A DNA stretch of 64,000 bases from Amyloporia xantha (taxonomy: Eukaryota; Basidiomycota; Agaricomycetes; Polyporales; Adustoporiaceae), in the NCBI GenBank assembly GCA_036971615.1, contig JAYKKR010000017.1, forward strand, positions 709,549-773,548, read 5' to 3'. How positions within the stretch are numbered: the first letter of the stretch is position 1; each line of letters begins with the position of its first letter. Position numbers and translations under genes: made by a program. The notes beneath the pieces are model-generated. The model made no database searches. It was not told where the DNA came from and was given only the letters and a program-made list of their open reading frames with translations. Below are positions 11,566 to 23,732 of this stretch, piece by piece.

Positions 11566-13280
11566 ACAGCTGAGGCGTGGAATAAGGAATTTCAAGTTGT
11601 ACGGGGTTAAGTCCTAATGCAAGACGCGGGTCTCAATGCTGTGTATAGAAAGCTACACATCTTAGTCTTCAGTCGAACTCATGCCAATATCTGAGATCAC
11701 TTACATCCTCTTTCCTGTTGCGACCACGTTTCTTCTATGCAACTCAAGGGGAATAATCGCGTTTATACCTGGAACGAGATAAGCAGAGGGTTGAGAACAC
11801 GGGCAGGTCTCAAGTGTGGCTCAAGTGTGGCGGGCGCACTATATTTATGAATCCGGATTCAGTCACATGGTGGACGCGTCTATGCGTTGTAATTAAGTTT
11901 CGTGTTCCGAGTTTGCCTTTTGCTGCCCGTACTATCAAGCTGCAGTAGACTCATGTCAGATAATAGCGAGCACCGTCGTATGTAAATACACAGTTTCTCA
12001 GAAAGGGGTTTTTGCTCTGCTTAGACCGGTCTCATCCTCGTAGGACTAGACGCTCACCGCAGTTATACGGATGAGGTATGTCTTCATTAGAATCCTCGTC
12101 AGGAGTTAGTAGATCTGTAATGCTGATGAAGTCGACGGAATGCCTGGAGTGTGTGTTCACGTGCGTAACGGCTTGGACTGAGGTTATAGGTGAGATTCTA
12201 TGTTGACATAATCGAGCGCTCCGAAGTAATCAATCGCCGCTAGTAGTCGAACCAATTCCGTTTGAATCCTGTTCACAAAAACGTCTATTTATTTTGCGAT
12301 GGAAATGACATGGCTTGTTTTCAACGACCATAAGGGCCCAAACCTGATAGCTGGTGCTGATAAGTGTACCCTTTTCCAGGCTCTGGGCGAAGAAAACATG
12401 CCAGCAGATGCAGACAGCAAGCGTAAAGGCATGTCTTTTTTACAGCGGCGTTATAGAGAATTATAGCCTCGTGGCGATCATCGTGTAAGCCGGAAATATT
12501 AATTCCAACTCTTGGATCAGAAATGGTACTTTGTTGAGTTTTTGTTCAATTGAGCGAAAGATCAATAATAATAAATATCAGGCTCTCAGTCCAAAAAGAA
12601 GACCAATGGAGTCCTAGAGAGATGTAGGGCATCTTGAGCGATAATAAGCGGTTTCAGTACCTGGGATGTTCCATCGAGTAGAGCACATACTACACGCTGA
12701 AAACTTGTGAGGATATATAGCTTTAGAGATGGTTGCAGTGGCCAAGGATTGATTTTGATCGCCAGTAATCCGAAGCGTAGGAGACATAATCAAAAAAGCA
12801 GAAAACCGAGGTAGGCTCCGTAATGTACGCGATTGATCAAAGAGAGTTTGGGGTGAAGCCTGAGTACGACCGGTGTTCCCAATGGTCAGTTCCTCTTTAT
12901 AAGACAAGCTCATTTTTGAAACAATCTCTTTGAAGAGTTTAACTTGAATAAAACCACTTCACACAGGTGAATTGTTGCTGCCTCATCGGAATGGTGGAGG
13001 CCTCAACAAACCGCGACGCTGGGCGCTTAGTGGATAAACGCCATCACGTGGATGGACGCGTCAATCTACTAAGTAGCTGGTTGCGGTGACGGTGGTCAAT
13101 CGAGGACGATGCCGTCGATCTGTCAAGATCTAGCCTAACTGTAGAAGAATTTGAGCAGCGACTGATAAAATACTTACAACTGCGGCGATAGTGATACATT
13201 TTCTATATTACTACTACGCGAGTCGATCCTATCAGACACAATTAAAATGCTCACTCCTATCGCGTGTTTCGACTTCATTC
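11566..13280. other. intergenic region between F-box paralogues A and B
   Basis: About 1.7 kb with no gene I can support. It contains the promoter of paralogue A and the 3' flank of B. A minus-strand frame at 12614-12913 reads through AT-rich sequence without family resemblance. A small direct duplication (ctcaagtgtgg twice) occurs near 11810-11830. Confidence 0.45.
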
Positions 13281-14876
13281 CTACATCTCGTCAGCGCTGA
13301 CTAAATTTTCAGACTCCCTCATCGTCCGACGGACGCGCTCGCCTTCAGTCGTTGAGATAGGCGCAACAGATCGTACCCCGGCGGCGCTGACAATACGCCA
13401 CCACAATGTCCTCTTATATTCTCGTTCGACGTCCCCATGCATGGTCGTCACGTCAGGGGCGACCTCTGCCAGCGAGAAGTACTGAAGAGACATGATTTGC
13501 GTAGCGAACTGCTCCGGAAGATTTTTTAGGGCCTCGTACTTCGTGAAGGCCAGGCCATCGTAAGAGTGGAGGAGGTCGTTCAGGCTGGACGAGTGGATGC
13601 AGATTTGGATGCAGACTAGACCAGATTCTGCTAGGGCTTCTGGAAGGTTATCCTGTGCACATATTGTTTTGTGTCAGTATATTGGTACAACAAGAATGCT
13701 CAGCAGGGCGTCGAGACTGACCATCCATGACGGGGGTTTGGGTACCTGATTATCAGAGACTAAAGAGCTATCCATCGAAGACACCACCAATTCAAGACTT
13801 CTCAGCCTCGATCCTGCGTGGACGACATCTAACCAGAAGGTAGACAGCCGATGGAGATAATCCACGTCGATCGTGAACGAGTTGAAGTCCATGACGAGGA
13901 CGGCGACGACGGGTGCCATACTTTGCAGGGCAGCAAGAATGTCGACGGCAATGACCTCCGACAGATCCACACGAGGAAGCACCAGTGTATGAATTCTGCG
14001 ACTGAACTGAGCGAGCGACAGGTTATAGGGATGGCCAGAAACGTGATGAAGACTCCGCCATGAAGTCTGGTGGTTTGACATGGGTCCGAGGAAGTAGCAG
14101 CTCCAGTTCAATGTTCGAACGTTAGGGAAGAGACATGTGTATACTATGATTGGCAGAGAGTTGTCCAATAATCCGAGGGAGAGCACGTTGTGCCACCTCC
14201 TTGCGCGGCTCATGGCTGCTACAAGTTCGCCATCCGAATGTGCATTTGAGTGATGGCGAAAGTCACGAAGGGTCAAACGGCGGACACTGAGAAGGGGAGG
14301 AATATTTTGTAGGATATCGCAGCCGTCATTGAGATTCGCTGCTGATAGGTCGAGCGAAACAGGCGCGCTGTGCAACCTACCCAGTACGTCTGGAATATGT
14401 GGCCCGATATCATCCAGGGATAGATGCGACAGGTTTGGAAGTGAGGCCACGGCATTCCCAATGCGCGCCGTCGCTTGCAATAGTCGTTCCACACACCCTA
14501 GCCTGAGACTCCGCAGGCCCCGAGCCTGCTCGAGAACATCTGCAATGAGGGGAGCTAATGATGTGTCACACTCAACAGTGGATGATTGCCAAGCCTGGGT
14601 CCTTCCGCCATTGTCCTGTTTCGTCATGAACGCATCGGGACATATCTCCAGAGTACGTAACCTTCGCGGCCGGCGAGGGCTGTCTGCGAGCATATATGAA
14701 CACATGGCAGCGATCCTCTCATGCCCAGGTTTTGAAAAGCGAATTTCTGAATGGACACGGTCTAACGCAATGTCCGACAAACGCCGCGATGTGAAGGACA
14801 GGATGAGTGCCTCCTGGGGTGATAAGAGGGACGTTATGACGGCGAGAACGTCGTCATCAAGATCGCTGAATATCAT
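13281..14876 (-). CDS. F-box-like protein, paralogue B
   Basis: Exons 14876-13722 and 13652-13281 are separated by a 69 bp intron (GTCAGT...GCACAG), phase 0, for about 508 residues. An upstream in-frame ATG at 14945 would add 23 residues, but 14876 (MIFSDLDDDVL) aligns with the other family members. The F-box-like segment includes SLLSPQEALIL and TSRRL. The last exon carries VCIQICIHSSS, SLQYFSLAEV and LWWRIVSAAGVR, equivalent to motifs in A, C and D. The second exon has an extra loop around HSYDGLAFTKYEA that is absent from the others. The role is inferred to be an SCF substrate adaptor. It lies in the same orientation as the other three copies. Confidence 0.85.
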
Positions 14877-15699
14877 TTGCTGGTAGGAGAAACGCCAAAT
14901 TGCCACCACAATACTGGGGTGTGCACGTTGAATGGTGTTAGTCAACTATGGCTGTAGTACAGTACAGTACTCGCTTACTCACCCACGTATACCGCGCTCG
15001 TGCAGCGACCCAACATGCGCAACTCTACAAGGCCGCCTGGATTAGTGCTGCAGTTGATAGGACGGCTGGAGATATAGCTGGCGTAGGCTCTGCAAGAGCA
15101 GTACGAGCGCAGTAGTGAAAGTCAAACATACGATCGACCACTGGTAGAGGTGATCAAGCGGCCCGCGATCTTCTTTTGTCGGCGATGGCTAATCGATATA
15201 TACGCCTCCATCATAAATTGTTTGAATATGGTCTTTCACATTACTTCATTTGATTACAGGATTGGAAACGTTATAACCTTGGCTGTATCTATTATGGACT
15301 GTAACGCAATCGATTTTACGCGCGGCAGCGGAATCGAGCTTTCTGAAAGCTGGACGAATTGGCCGTTGAACAGTCTGGGTGAAACTTAGTTATGACGCGA
15401 TCACAGTAACACATTGAACGCGGAGAGTCCACGCAACAATAAGTGTTTCACTCATAAGCTGAGGGGTGAAGATCACTTATGAGGTTAATCAACCCCGCGC
15501 CTGATCATAATACTCGCATAACGCACAGAATACCGAATGTCTCAGGCAAGAAAGCAAAATGCGTATATAGTCTTCGAAAACCCTCAACACCTCTATGAAT
15601 GCAAAATTTCCGTCTTTGTAGCCTGACACCAGTGGCAAGACTAGTAGAGTATATCATAGTCCAACACCGGCCTCGTCAGGGTGCATCCATACCCGTACC
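14877..15699. other. intergenic region between F-box paralogues B and C
   Basis: No gene seen. The right part, from about 15541, is the 3' flank of paralogue C and belongs to the segmental duplication shared with 25199 onward. A plus-strand frame at 15150-15389 has no family resemblance. Confidence 0.45.
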
Positions 15700-17591
15700 C
15701 TAGTTCTGTCCAAAAGATGCGCTGCCTGTCTCCAGGAGCATCTCATGAACGCGTCCTCCCTCTGCGGCAGAAAGCGTTTGAGCTGTTCGCGCACCCTCCA
15801 CATTGGTGACCTTCCACCAAAAGGATTTCTCATATGTTCGGAGCTTGAGACCAGAACGCTTCGAATCGGTCAAGGAGACCTCGGCTAACGAGAAGTACTC
15901 CAGCGACGGTACATTTTTCGCAAATTGTTCTGGGAAAGCCTGTACCGTCTTGACATCGGTGAAACTGGAATCGGTATTACGAGCGTCTAGAACATGTGCG
16001 AAATGGCGTTTGTCGAAGCAGATCTGGATGCATGTTACGCTTGATGTATCAAATGCATGAGGGAGAGATTCCTGCGTTCTTTGGATCAACCACGAGCGGA
16101 GGGAATATGAAGCGAAGTGCTCACTAGCCACGACGGGAGATCAGGAGGACCGTCAGGATGTTGCCATTTCTCTGTCCCAGAGATCACCACTACGAGATTT
16201 TGCAGTCTCGGTCCAGCGTTAACGAGGTCTTGCCAGAATGTGATATCTATATTGATAGATCGGGAGCCATGGATAAATTGACGAGCATTGAAAGCCAGAG
16301 TGACAGTGACGGGAGCTAAATTCCGTACTGCATGAAGCACATGCCCCCTGATATAACTATCGCTCAGACCAATCAGACCAGAAAACTCTACCGTGTCTGT
16401 GCGGCACATTATACCGGAGAAGTGGAGGTCATTGGGAAACCCAATGACATGAGACAAGTGGGACCACGTGATATCATTGTTCCTCGCCTCGCGATCCATG
16501 CCGGCAGAATTCATGATGACCGTCTGGATATTGGGAAACAGATGCGCATGAACGGCCATTGGAAAGAAGTCGTTGATGAGGGAGATAGACGTCACGTTGG
16601 GCCACTGTTTGGAAAGACAGATCTCTGACACCAACCCGGCAGTGGATTGCAAGGCGTATTTAGGACGGAAATACTTGAATTCAATGGACCGGACGCTGTC
16701 GATTGGGGAAATGCTTCGAAGCAGTTCACCGAGGTCCTCGTGCACTGGCGACGATAGGGAGATCGATTGAGGAGCACTGCACAGCCTATTCAGTACTCCG
16801 GCTGTCTTCAACCCGATACCGCCCAAGGCAATGTGTGATAAATTCGTGAGCGCAGCCACCGCGTCCCCTATGCGAACATTTTGTTCCATGAGACGATCCA
16901 TAAGAGGGAGGCGCAGTTTCCTCAAACCGACAGCTTGCTCAAGGAGGTCCACGATGAGGGCAGCCGGTGTCAAGTCCAGCACATCATCGTCCTCCTCGCT
17001 GTTCGTGCGAAAAGCGTCATACGACAATTCCAACGTCCGTAGCCTGAGAGGACGGCGCGGACTATCTGAGAGCATGTATCGACACATGTTATTTATCCTC
17101 TCTGGACCCGGCTTGACGAAACGCACTTCGGAATGGGCGCGATCGAGCGCGATCGAATGGATCTGCCGTGAAGTGGTCGACAGTATGAGAGCATCGTGAC
17201 ATGATAGTAGCGATGTGATCGTGCGAAGGACATCTTCGTTGAGGTCGACGAGGATCATGTCGATAATTTCGCGCACAAATGGCTGTGGTCAGGCCAAACG
17301 GGTGGGCGATTGGTTTCTGTTATATAATTGATCATGACTCGGAGTAGACTTTAGTGCAAGGTAAGTCCCTACTCACGTCAGCTGTGAAAGATGGAAAGCT
17401 AGTCGCACACAGCGCTGTACATTGCCTGAGCAGAGTCTCGCGCTACGCAGAAATCGGAGGTTGACATAGCACCCAATTCGGACTTCGGGGCGGCTACTCT
17501 CAAGTCGTTCCTGTTGTTCCTGGCATACCGTGTGTTCACACTTCACGTCGCGTTACAAGCCACGTGATTTGTGACTGCGACGCGTCCTAAA
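15541..17591. repeat. segmental duplication, copy 1 (F-box C unit)
   Basis: This segment matches 25199-27631 in the same orientation. The similarity covers the 3' flank (caggcaagaaa, tctttgtagcct), the whole F-box gene and its 5' flank (gtgactgcgacgcgtcct). It breaks off just before the CACTA-type element at 17607. The other copy carries an extra 457 bp MITE. Paralogous divergence is visible throughout, so the duplication is not very recent. Confidence 0.8.
15700..17258 (-). CDS. F-box-like protein, paralogue C
   Basis: Exons 17258-16125 and 16071-15700 with a 53 bp intron (GTGAGC...CGCAG), phase 0, give about 501 residues. The start at 17258 (MILVDLNEDVL) is preferred over the in-frame ATG at 17276 by comparison with D. 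The F-box-like region reads SLLSCHDALIL then TSRQIHSIALDRAHS. The last exon has VTCIQICFDKR and PSLEYFSLAEVS. This is the intact sister of the broken copy D and serves as its reference. Its upstream region ends at the CACTA-type insertion 349 bp from the start codon, so its promoter may now be truncated or influenced by the element. Function is inferred as an SCF substrate adaptor. Confidence 0.88.
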
Positions 17592-18071
17592 GTGAGCTCC
17601 AAAGGTCACTGTGCGCCTCACAGCGGTCTAAATTAGACCGCTGTTTGAGTCGTTTAACGGTCTCTTTGAGCCCGTTAAACGATCTGATATCGCGCAAATA
17701 GTCCGTTTTGCGTTCTACATCAATGGCCTATTTTGCCATCCGGTATGTTTCCGTTTTCAGCCGTTTTGAAATCTCTGCGCATAGTCAAATTTAGTCCGTT
17801 TATCTGTCGCAGTACTAGCACTTTAAACAGTCAAACTTTGAAACGAGTAGCGGCTGGCATATGCAGCATATAGACGATCTAAAATACACACCCCAGAAGG
17901 TTGACATTTGGAACTGTCAACGACTCAATTCAACCCGTCACAGCTGTGCTCATACAAATTGAAAAAAGCAGAATGTACCATATAATTTGCCAATGGTAAA
18001 GTACTTTAGACAGCAAGTATAGTATTGAACTTGTATATACCTTTGGAGTCATGCCAGCGGCCTGAACCAGC

Positions 18072-19428
18072 TCACGGCTCGTCACCGAAAGTGTCTGCTG
18101 CAACACCAGGGTCCTCAGCTTCAAGCTCGCGTTCAAGCGCCTGACGTCTCCGCATCCCTCTCTTCAAATAGCATCGGCGACGTTTAATTTGCGCTTTGGC
18201 GAGTTCCTCGGTCGGCCAGTCATGAGCGAAGCGACGTAGGTAGGGGAAGTTCTTGCGAGCCTTCATCATGCATGGCCACCGCGGTCAGCGCCAAATCATG
18301 AGAATGGCCTCGTGGACCTCGAGGCAAAGAAGCGCGGTATGTTCCCACACTCACCACGCGAAAGATCGCTCCTACTTTCTCCTTTGGCTGTCTATCCCAA
18401 CGAACGTTCACGTCAAGACGTGCAGCGGTCACGAGCGAGCGCACTTCGCTCTAAAAGATCGAGGTCAGGGAGTTCATAATCGCTCAGGTTCTCGTGCCAT
18501 ATGTAACTTACTCGGATATCAGCATAAAGCTGTGGTTGGTTACCAAGTCCCATCGCGCGCTGCAGGTTATAGTCATCGCCCGCGGTGCCTTGAGGTCGGG
18601 GAATGATACGGACAGTAGGCTGGCCTGCTTCATGTTCAGTTTCAGCGAGTTGGGCTGTGAATGAGATTAAGTAAGTCTCGAGCAATCTTGGAGCAAGAAG
18701 ACTGGTTCACCCTGTAAAGCCTGAACTTGGGCTTGGAGCTCAGCATACGTAGGTCCCCCATTAACAGTATTCAAGGGTACCATCGCAGTGGGAGCTGCAG
18801 GTATAACAGGTACGGCTTCCGGCGCGATGGCAGCCGCAGCCCGGGCAACTGCCCCCGGCATGGTCAAACTGACAGATGCCGCTGGAGCGGGCACTGCGGC
18901 GGGACCCTGTGCAACAAGGTCAATTGAAGGGCCATAGGCATTCACAGCATCAACAGCAGCATTGGACAAAGGGCCAGCTTGGGCAATTGCCATGCCGTCA
19001 GTCGGGGCAGCTATGGGCACAGGACCAGCAATGGCAGCAGCACCTGCGTTCAGTGCGGCTACAGCGGCAGCTGCGTTGGCGGGAGCTGGTGGTATGACCG
19101 AAAAAGCATTCACAGGACCATCAGATCTCGCCATGACACTACTAATGGCCGGCAGTCCCGTTGCTGCTGCATCGCTGACCGGAGGCTGCCCATGGGATCC
19201 ACTCAACGGTCAGTAATAAAAAAAGGACTAGCTATTTGGAATTCAATCACTCACTGCTGGTTGTACAGATCCCGTGGTGCCTCCACCCGTGCTATCCGCC
19301 TGTATGGCATTGTTCTCCTTGTTTCCCCCCCGCTTGCATGTGGCCCGCGTGCGCGTCCCCCCTCCTGTGCTCGTGCCTTTCGCCTTCGCTGCAGCAGTCT
19401 TGTTTTTGTTGCTCTTGGAGGACGCCAT
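18072..19428 (-). CDS. accessory protein of the CACTA-type element
   Basis: Five exons: 19428-19255, 19185-18711, 18654-18512, 18450-18355 and 18260-18072. All borders are GT/AG and phases agree, giving 358 residues. The N-terminus is Lys/Thr/Gly-rich and basic. Next is a long Ala/Pro-rich low-complexity stretch, a short coiled-coil-like segment (AELQAQVQALQ), then a more conserved C-terminal half with IIPRPQGTAGDDYNLQ and LRRFAHDWPTEEL. From memory, that C-terminal pattern recurs in basidiomycete hypothetical proteins associated with such elements. By analogy with plant CACTA elements, which encode a second DNA-binding protein, it may assist transposition, but no function is shown. It is divergent from the transposase gene, 243 bp away. 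Confidence 0.7.
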
Positions 19429-19671
19429 CTGAATCAGTGACCGAGGGCTTAAATCTGAATTTGACGGAGTCAGTGACGATTTCTCTGTGTCTGGTCAGAA
19501 CGTAGCAGAGAGACATTGACGTGGCACGCACGCTGGCCGTGTAGCGACTGGACGGCAAAATTTATCTAGAGTATGCATCCATCACGTGAAGGCGATTCAC
19601 AGTGCGTCTCCTTGCTGAGACCTTCTGTAATCGCCTTCAGGTGCTGGTATATCATTCTCACTGCAAGATTC
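19429..19671. promoter_or_regulatory. divergent intergenic region of the CACTA-type element
   Basis: These 243 bp separate the start codons of the element's two divergently oriented genes and must contain both promoters. No clear TATA box is visible on either strand. This is inferred from layout only. Confidence 0.4.
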
Positions 19672-22600
19672 ATGGCTCGTACAACCCAGAATCAAGGTGT
19701 GTGGCAGGGTCAAATTAATTTTAGTCAGTAACACTGACCACGCATGTATCAGCCCCTTCGAGTGCACGCCATCTCTGTGCTTGTGGGTGTGGTGCGCAGG
19801 TAACAACCAAGACCCAGAACCAACATTTGCGTGGTGAAGGCCCGAGTCGAATTGCCGCAAATGTCCTTGCCGACCATGCGTATGTTATAGGCAAGCAGAT
19901 TGTGGAGCCTCCGCGCAAGCGACGGCGTGTGCAGAATGGCCCTGCCGAAGGAGTTTCAGGACCCTCTGCCGAAGGGGTTTCAGGGCCCTCCACTCATGCG
20001 CAGACACAACAGGCTGCTGTGCTTAGGGATGCAGGAGACGACGAGTCTCGACTCCCTTTGGGTCAAACTGTCTTTGCCTCCATGCCGGTCGCCGAGCCGG
20101 CTTTCGAACCTGAGCTGCACGCACCTGATGCTCATATGGAAGATCCCCCCACTTTGCGTCGATCTACAAGACGTCTTCGACCTGTTGTGGAATTGGCAGC
20201 TGAGTGCTGGCCAAATGGTGCAAATGCAATAATGGAATCTGATGATGAATCTGAATCGTCGAGTGCTGGCTCCGATTGGGACCCTGAGGCAGATGGGAGT
20301 GAGGGTGATGATGTGGGTGCGTTGCTGGATGATGATGATGTCGAGGACTACTTGCATCGCTATCTCGGTTTGGACGATGACACCGATGAAATCCCGCTTT
20401 GGGATTCCATCGGTGAAGAGTTTGAACGAGAAGCGCACCAAATCGGTCAGCTTCTTGTTGTAGTATACCTAACAGTATTATTAATCTAGCTATTTCGGAC
20501 AGATCGAGAGAGCCTCTCCAATGAAGACATCAATTTGCTGAAGGCGTACTCTTTAAAGGTGCAGGATTACCTCTCAGAGAGGACCTTCGAGAAGTTCCGC
20601 TGGACATTTGACACTCCCGGCTTGCAGTCCATGTACGCGACATGCCGCCGCGTGGAGTTTCTAGCGGGCTGCAAACCCGTGCGTTATGATTGCTGCATCA
20701 ATAGCTGTGTATGTTACACAGGTCCCGCATATGAAGATGCCGATGAATGTCCAAAGTGTCATGAGGCCCGATATGATTCTAAGCGTAAGCCCCGCAAAGT
20801 TTACGTCCATATTCCAATCATCCCGCGTCTCCGTGCCCTAGCAGCTAGCAAACGTCAAGCCGCTGCCATGCGTTATCGCGCGCATGAGCACATCCACCAG
20901 GAAAACAAAATTGTCGATATATTTGATGGCGAGCAATACAGAAGGCTGCTTGAAACTCCTGTTTCCGTCAATGGAGAAGAATTGCCGCACCGATTCTTTT
21001 CCGACTCGCGCGACATTGCTCTGGGCCTTTCGACAGATGGCTTCTCACCGTTCAAAGGCCGGATGTCCAAGAAGCATACCGCATGGCCACTGCTTCTATT
21101 TAATTACAATCTAGGACCGGAAATCCGCTTCCACAAACGGAATATCCTGTGTGCAGGCATTGTTCCAGGGCCGAAGAAGCCATGGGATATGGACTCCTTT
21201 CTGTTTCCAGCAATTCAAGAACTGATTCAATTGGCTCTCGGCGTGACCGCTTTTGACTGCTTAACACAATCTCTGTTCCTGCTCCACGCTTATCTCATTG
21301 TTGCCTTTGGTGATATACCCGCGGTCGCCCTCCTCATGCGGATGAAAGGTCATAATGGACTCTACCCCTGTCGTATGTGCAAGATTACTGGCATCCGGAA
21401 TGATAGTGGTAAAACACTGTATGTACCACTGAATCAAGAACAGTTCCCCGACGCCATCAGCTTCAACCCTGACACATTACCACTCCGCACGCATGCAGAG
21501 TTCATGGCTGATGCACATGCAGTTGATTCTGCCCCCACGCAAGTTCGTGCCGAGTATCTTAGCAAGCACAGTGGAATCAAGGGCATGCCGCTTCTGAGCG
21601 CGTTGTCATCACTCTCATTTCCACTCTCATTCCCATATGGATTTATGCACCTCCTTTGGGAGAACCTGATTCCCAATCTGGTACTCCTATGGACTGGCGA
21701 GTTCAAAGGGCTTGATTTGACAGCAGACCAATTTGTAATTGTCCCGACAGTCTGGGAGGCCATCGGTGTGGCCTGCAAGTCATCGAGCCGCACCATTCCT
21801 TCTGCATTTGGAGCCGCTGTTCCCAATATTGCGACAGAGACTGGCCTGTTCACCGCTGAAATGTGGTCATTTTGGACCATGCATTTGGGGCCAATTCTTC
21901 TGCGACGGCGGTTTCTTGATGACAAGTATTACAAACATTTTGTGCGATTGGTCAGTCTTCTCGAGATCTGTCTCCAATTTGAGACCACACATGAAGAGCT
22001 GGACCGAGTTCGGATTGGGTTTACCGATTGGGTTTTGGACTACGAAAGGTGAATTTCAATTTACTAATATTGACAAGTGGGATCTGCTAACTTCAGGCTG
22101 ACACAAATAATACCCGTTCAATAAGATTATATTACCGCTACGATCCTGAACGCTTGCCAATGTGCCCTCTCACTATCCACGCACTCTTGCACATCGCAGA
22201 TAGCATCAAGGCAACCGGGCCAGTTTGGACAGCCTGGGAATTCCCGATGGAACGCTTCTGCGGCACGTTGCTCCCAGCAGTCAAAAGTCGCCGCTTTCCA
22301 TATGCCAGCCTGAGTAACTACGCTGTGGACCTGGCCCAACTGGCTCAAATAGAGCTCTTATATGATTTGCATGACGAACTCTCCCTGCGTGCGACCCAAA
22401 AACCCGAGATTGAGCCCGAGACTACATTCTCTACACCCGCCTGTAAGTAGGATCCTACTGCATCTATTTCGCCGAGTTCACTGTGATCCCAATCAACGAC
22501 TGATTGTCTTTAGATCCCAAGGCTGTACTTTTGTCTCCCAGGCGTTTCACAGACCTGTCAACCACGTTGCGAACCAAAATCGCTCAATCACTTGCAACAC

Positions 22601-23207
22601 GGTTCAATACTACAATGGCAGTAGCACGCCGTCATGTACCTAACAGGATTTTGCAATGGGGTAAAGTCCGGATCTCTGATGGCGGTGATCTTATACATGC
22701 GGCAGGTCTCGTCAATATGGGCGAGAACAACCGGGACGCAACCTATGTACGGGTAAGCCTTGATGATCTTACTATACATATGAGTCGGAGTACTCGCTCA
22801 TGGCCCTTCCATGAATGTCGATTTTCTTGCAACTAACTACTATTGACACTTAGTATCAATTACTGGTGGATCGCAATGCACGACGACCCCATATGGATCC
22901 AGACTTTGAGGCTCAGGACTTTTTCGGCCAACTTCGACATATATTTGTTCTTCCAATATCTCCCGCAGCGGACCTTGGGACAACCACGGACTCAATCATC
23001 CTGCTCGGAGCCGTGCAATCAGTAAAAGCACAGAACGCAAGAGATGTCACCATACCGTTCTATAAGGAGGAAGGCCGCCTCGAGGTCATCGATTTAGCTT
23101 CGATTCAATGTGTTGTTGGGAGGGTACATGACGCTCCACGGGGTTGGTGGGGAATCATCGACCGCAGTGGGCCCCTTGCACAGGCCATGTTTGTAGACGA
23201 AAATTGA
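19672..23207 (+). CDS. Tnp2/Transposase_21-type transposase of the CACTA-type element
   Basis: Six exons: 19672-19696, 19753-20445, 20503-22048, 22126-22442, 22514-22752 and 22854-23207. Phases agree and give 1,057 residues. A 25-base first exon was needed to reach an ATG. Early residues include a CACGCG cysteine cluster and VTTKTQNQHLRG, as in N-terminal zinc-binding segments of this family. An acidic linker (DDDDVEDY) follows. The catalytic region shows GLSTDGFSPFK and VAFGDIPAV, two likely acidic catalytic positions, then GHNGLYPCRMC, a zinc-binding-like motif. YYRYDPERLPMCPLTIHALL and the downstream WEFPMERF are typical of the C-terminal half. It would cut and rejoin the CACTG ends. No stop or frameshift is seen after splicing, so the protein may be active. 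Confidence 0.88.
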
Positions 23208-23478
23208 GCAAATTTGTGATATAACTTAAGATCTATAGTACTCGAGGTTGGAATTCGTACGGCAGACATGCCAAAATTAAACCGCTAAAGGCACTACTGA
23301 GGCGAGGTCAAGCAGATTGCTGGGCGGATGAAAATCGTTTGAGAAAACGACCGAAATGGCATGGACAAAAATGCGTCCGTTTGTCAACTTCGGCCAGTTG
23401 CATCCTATTATCGATCGAAAATGGGTTTTCGGCCAAACAACGGTCGCTTTTCAGTCGCTGCGGCGCACACAGTGGGTG

Positions 23479-23732
23479 CATCAGTACTTTCGACATTGGC
23501 CTGACACCCTGACAGCCCTGACAAAAAAATGTAAATTGCCTAAAATGGAAATTTTGCAAATTTGACTGAGAGCTTAGCACACCCTGACCTGAGCCTGAAA
23601 TTTATTTTGGCAACATGGCTAAGGCAGCCATTGTAGAGCTCAAACAAATTTACGGTCTGACACCCTGACTGCACTGACTGCCCTGACAAGTGATCTGTCA
23701 GGGCCGTCAGGCCAATGTCGAAAGTTCTGATG
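23479..23732. mobile_element. 254 bp MITE-like inverted-repeat element next to the CACTA-type end
   Basis: The two ends are 27 bp inverted repeats with a single mismatch. They start CATCAG and contain ACTTTCGACATTGG followed by CCTGAC. Subterminal copies of ctgacaccctgac and a strong hairpin (gccctgaca/tgtcagggc) lie inside. No coding capacity is seen. A target duplication is not certain: TG flanks both sides. It starts one base beyond the GGT duplication that ends the CACTA-type element. Confidence 0.65.

Larger units (their letters stand above)
17607..23474. mobile_element. CACTA-type (EnSpm-like) DNA transposon with CACTG ends
   Basis: The left end begins CACTGTGCGCC and the right end, read inward on the minus strand, begins CACTGTGTGCGCC. 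The following ~35 bases of each end are also similar. Both ends are flanked by GGT, a 3 bp target-site duplication as expected for this superfamily. The 5,868 bp element contains two divergent multi-exon genes: a minus-strand accessory gene (18072-19428) and a plus-strand Tnp2-type transposase (19672-23207). Both read through without stops after splicing, so the element may be autonomous. It inserted between F-box gene C and a BTB gene that is now a relic. Confidence 0.88.

Noticed and set aside
11565..11595. Start of F-box A at 11595
   Set aside because: Paralogues B-D all begin at the position equivalent to 11565, so the extra ten residues are unsupported.
17607..23474. KDZ or Plavaka-type element as the identity of this transposon
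   Set aside because: The transposase motifs, CACTG inverted termini and 3 bp duplication fit the CACTA/EnSpm group better.
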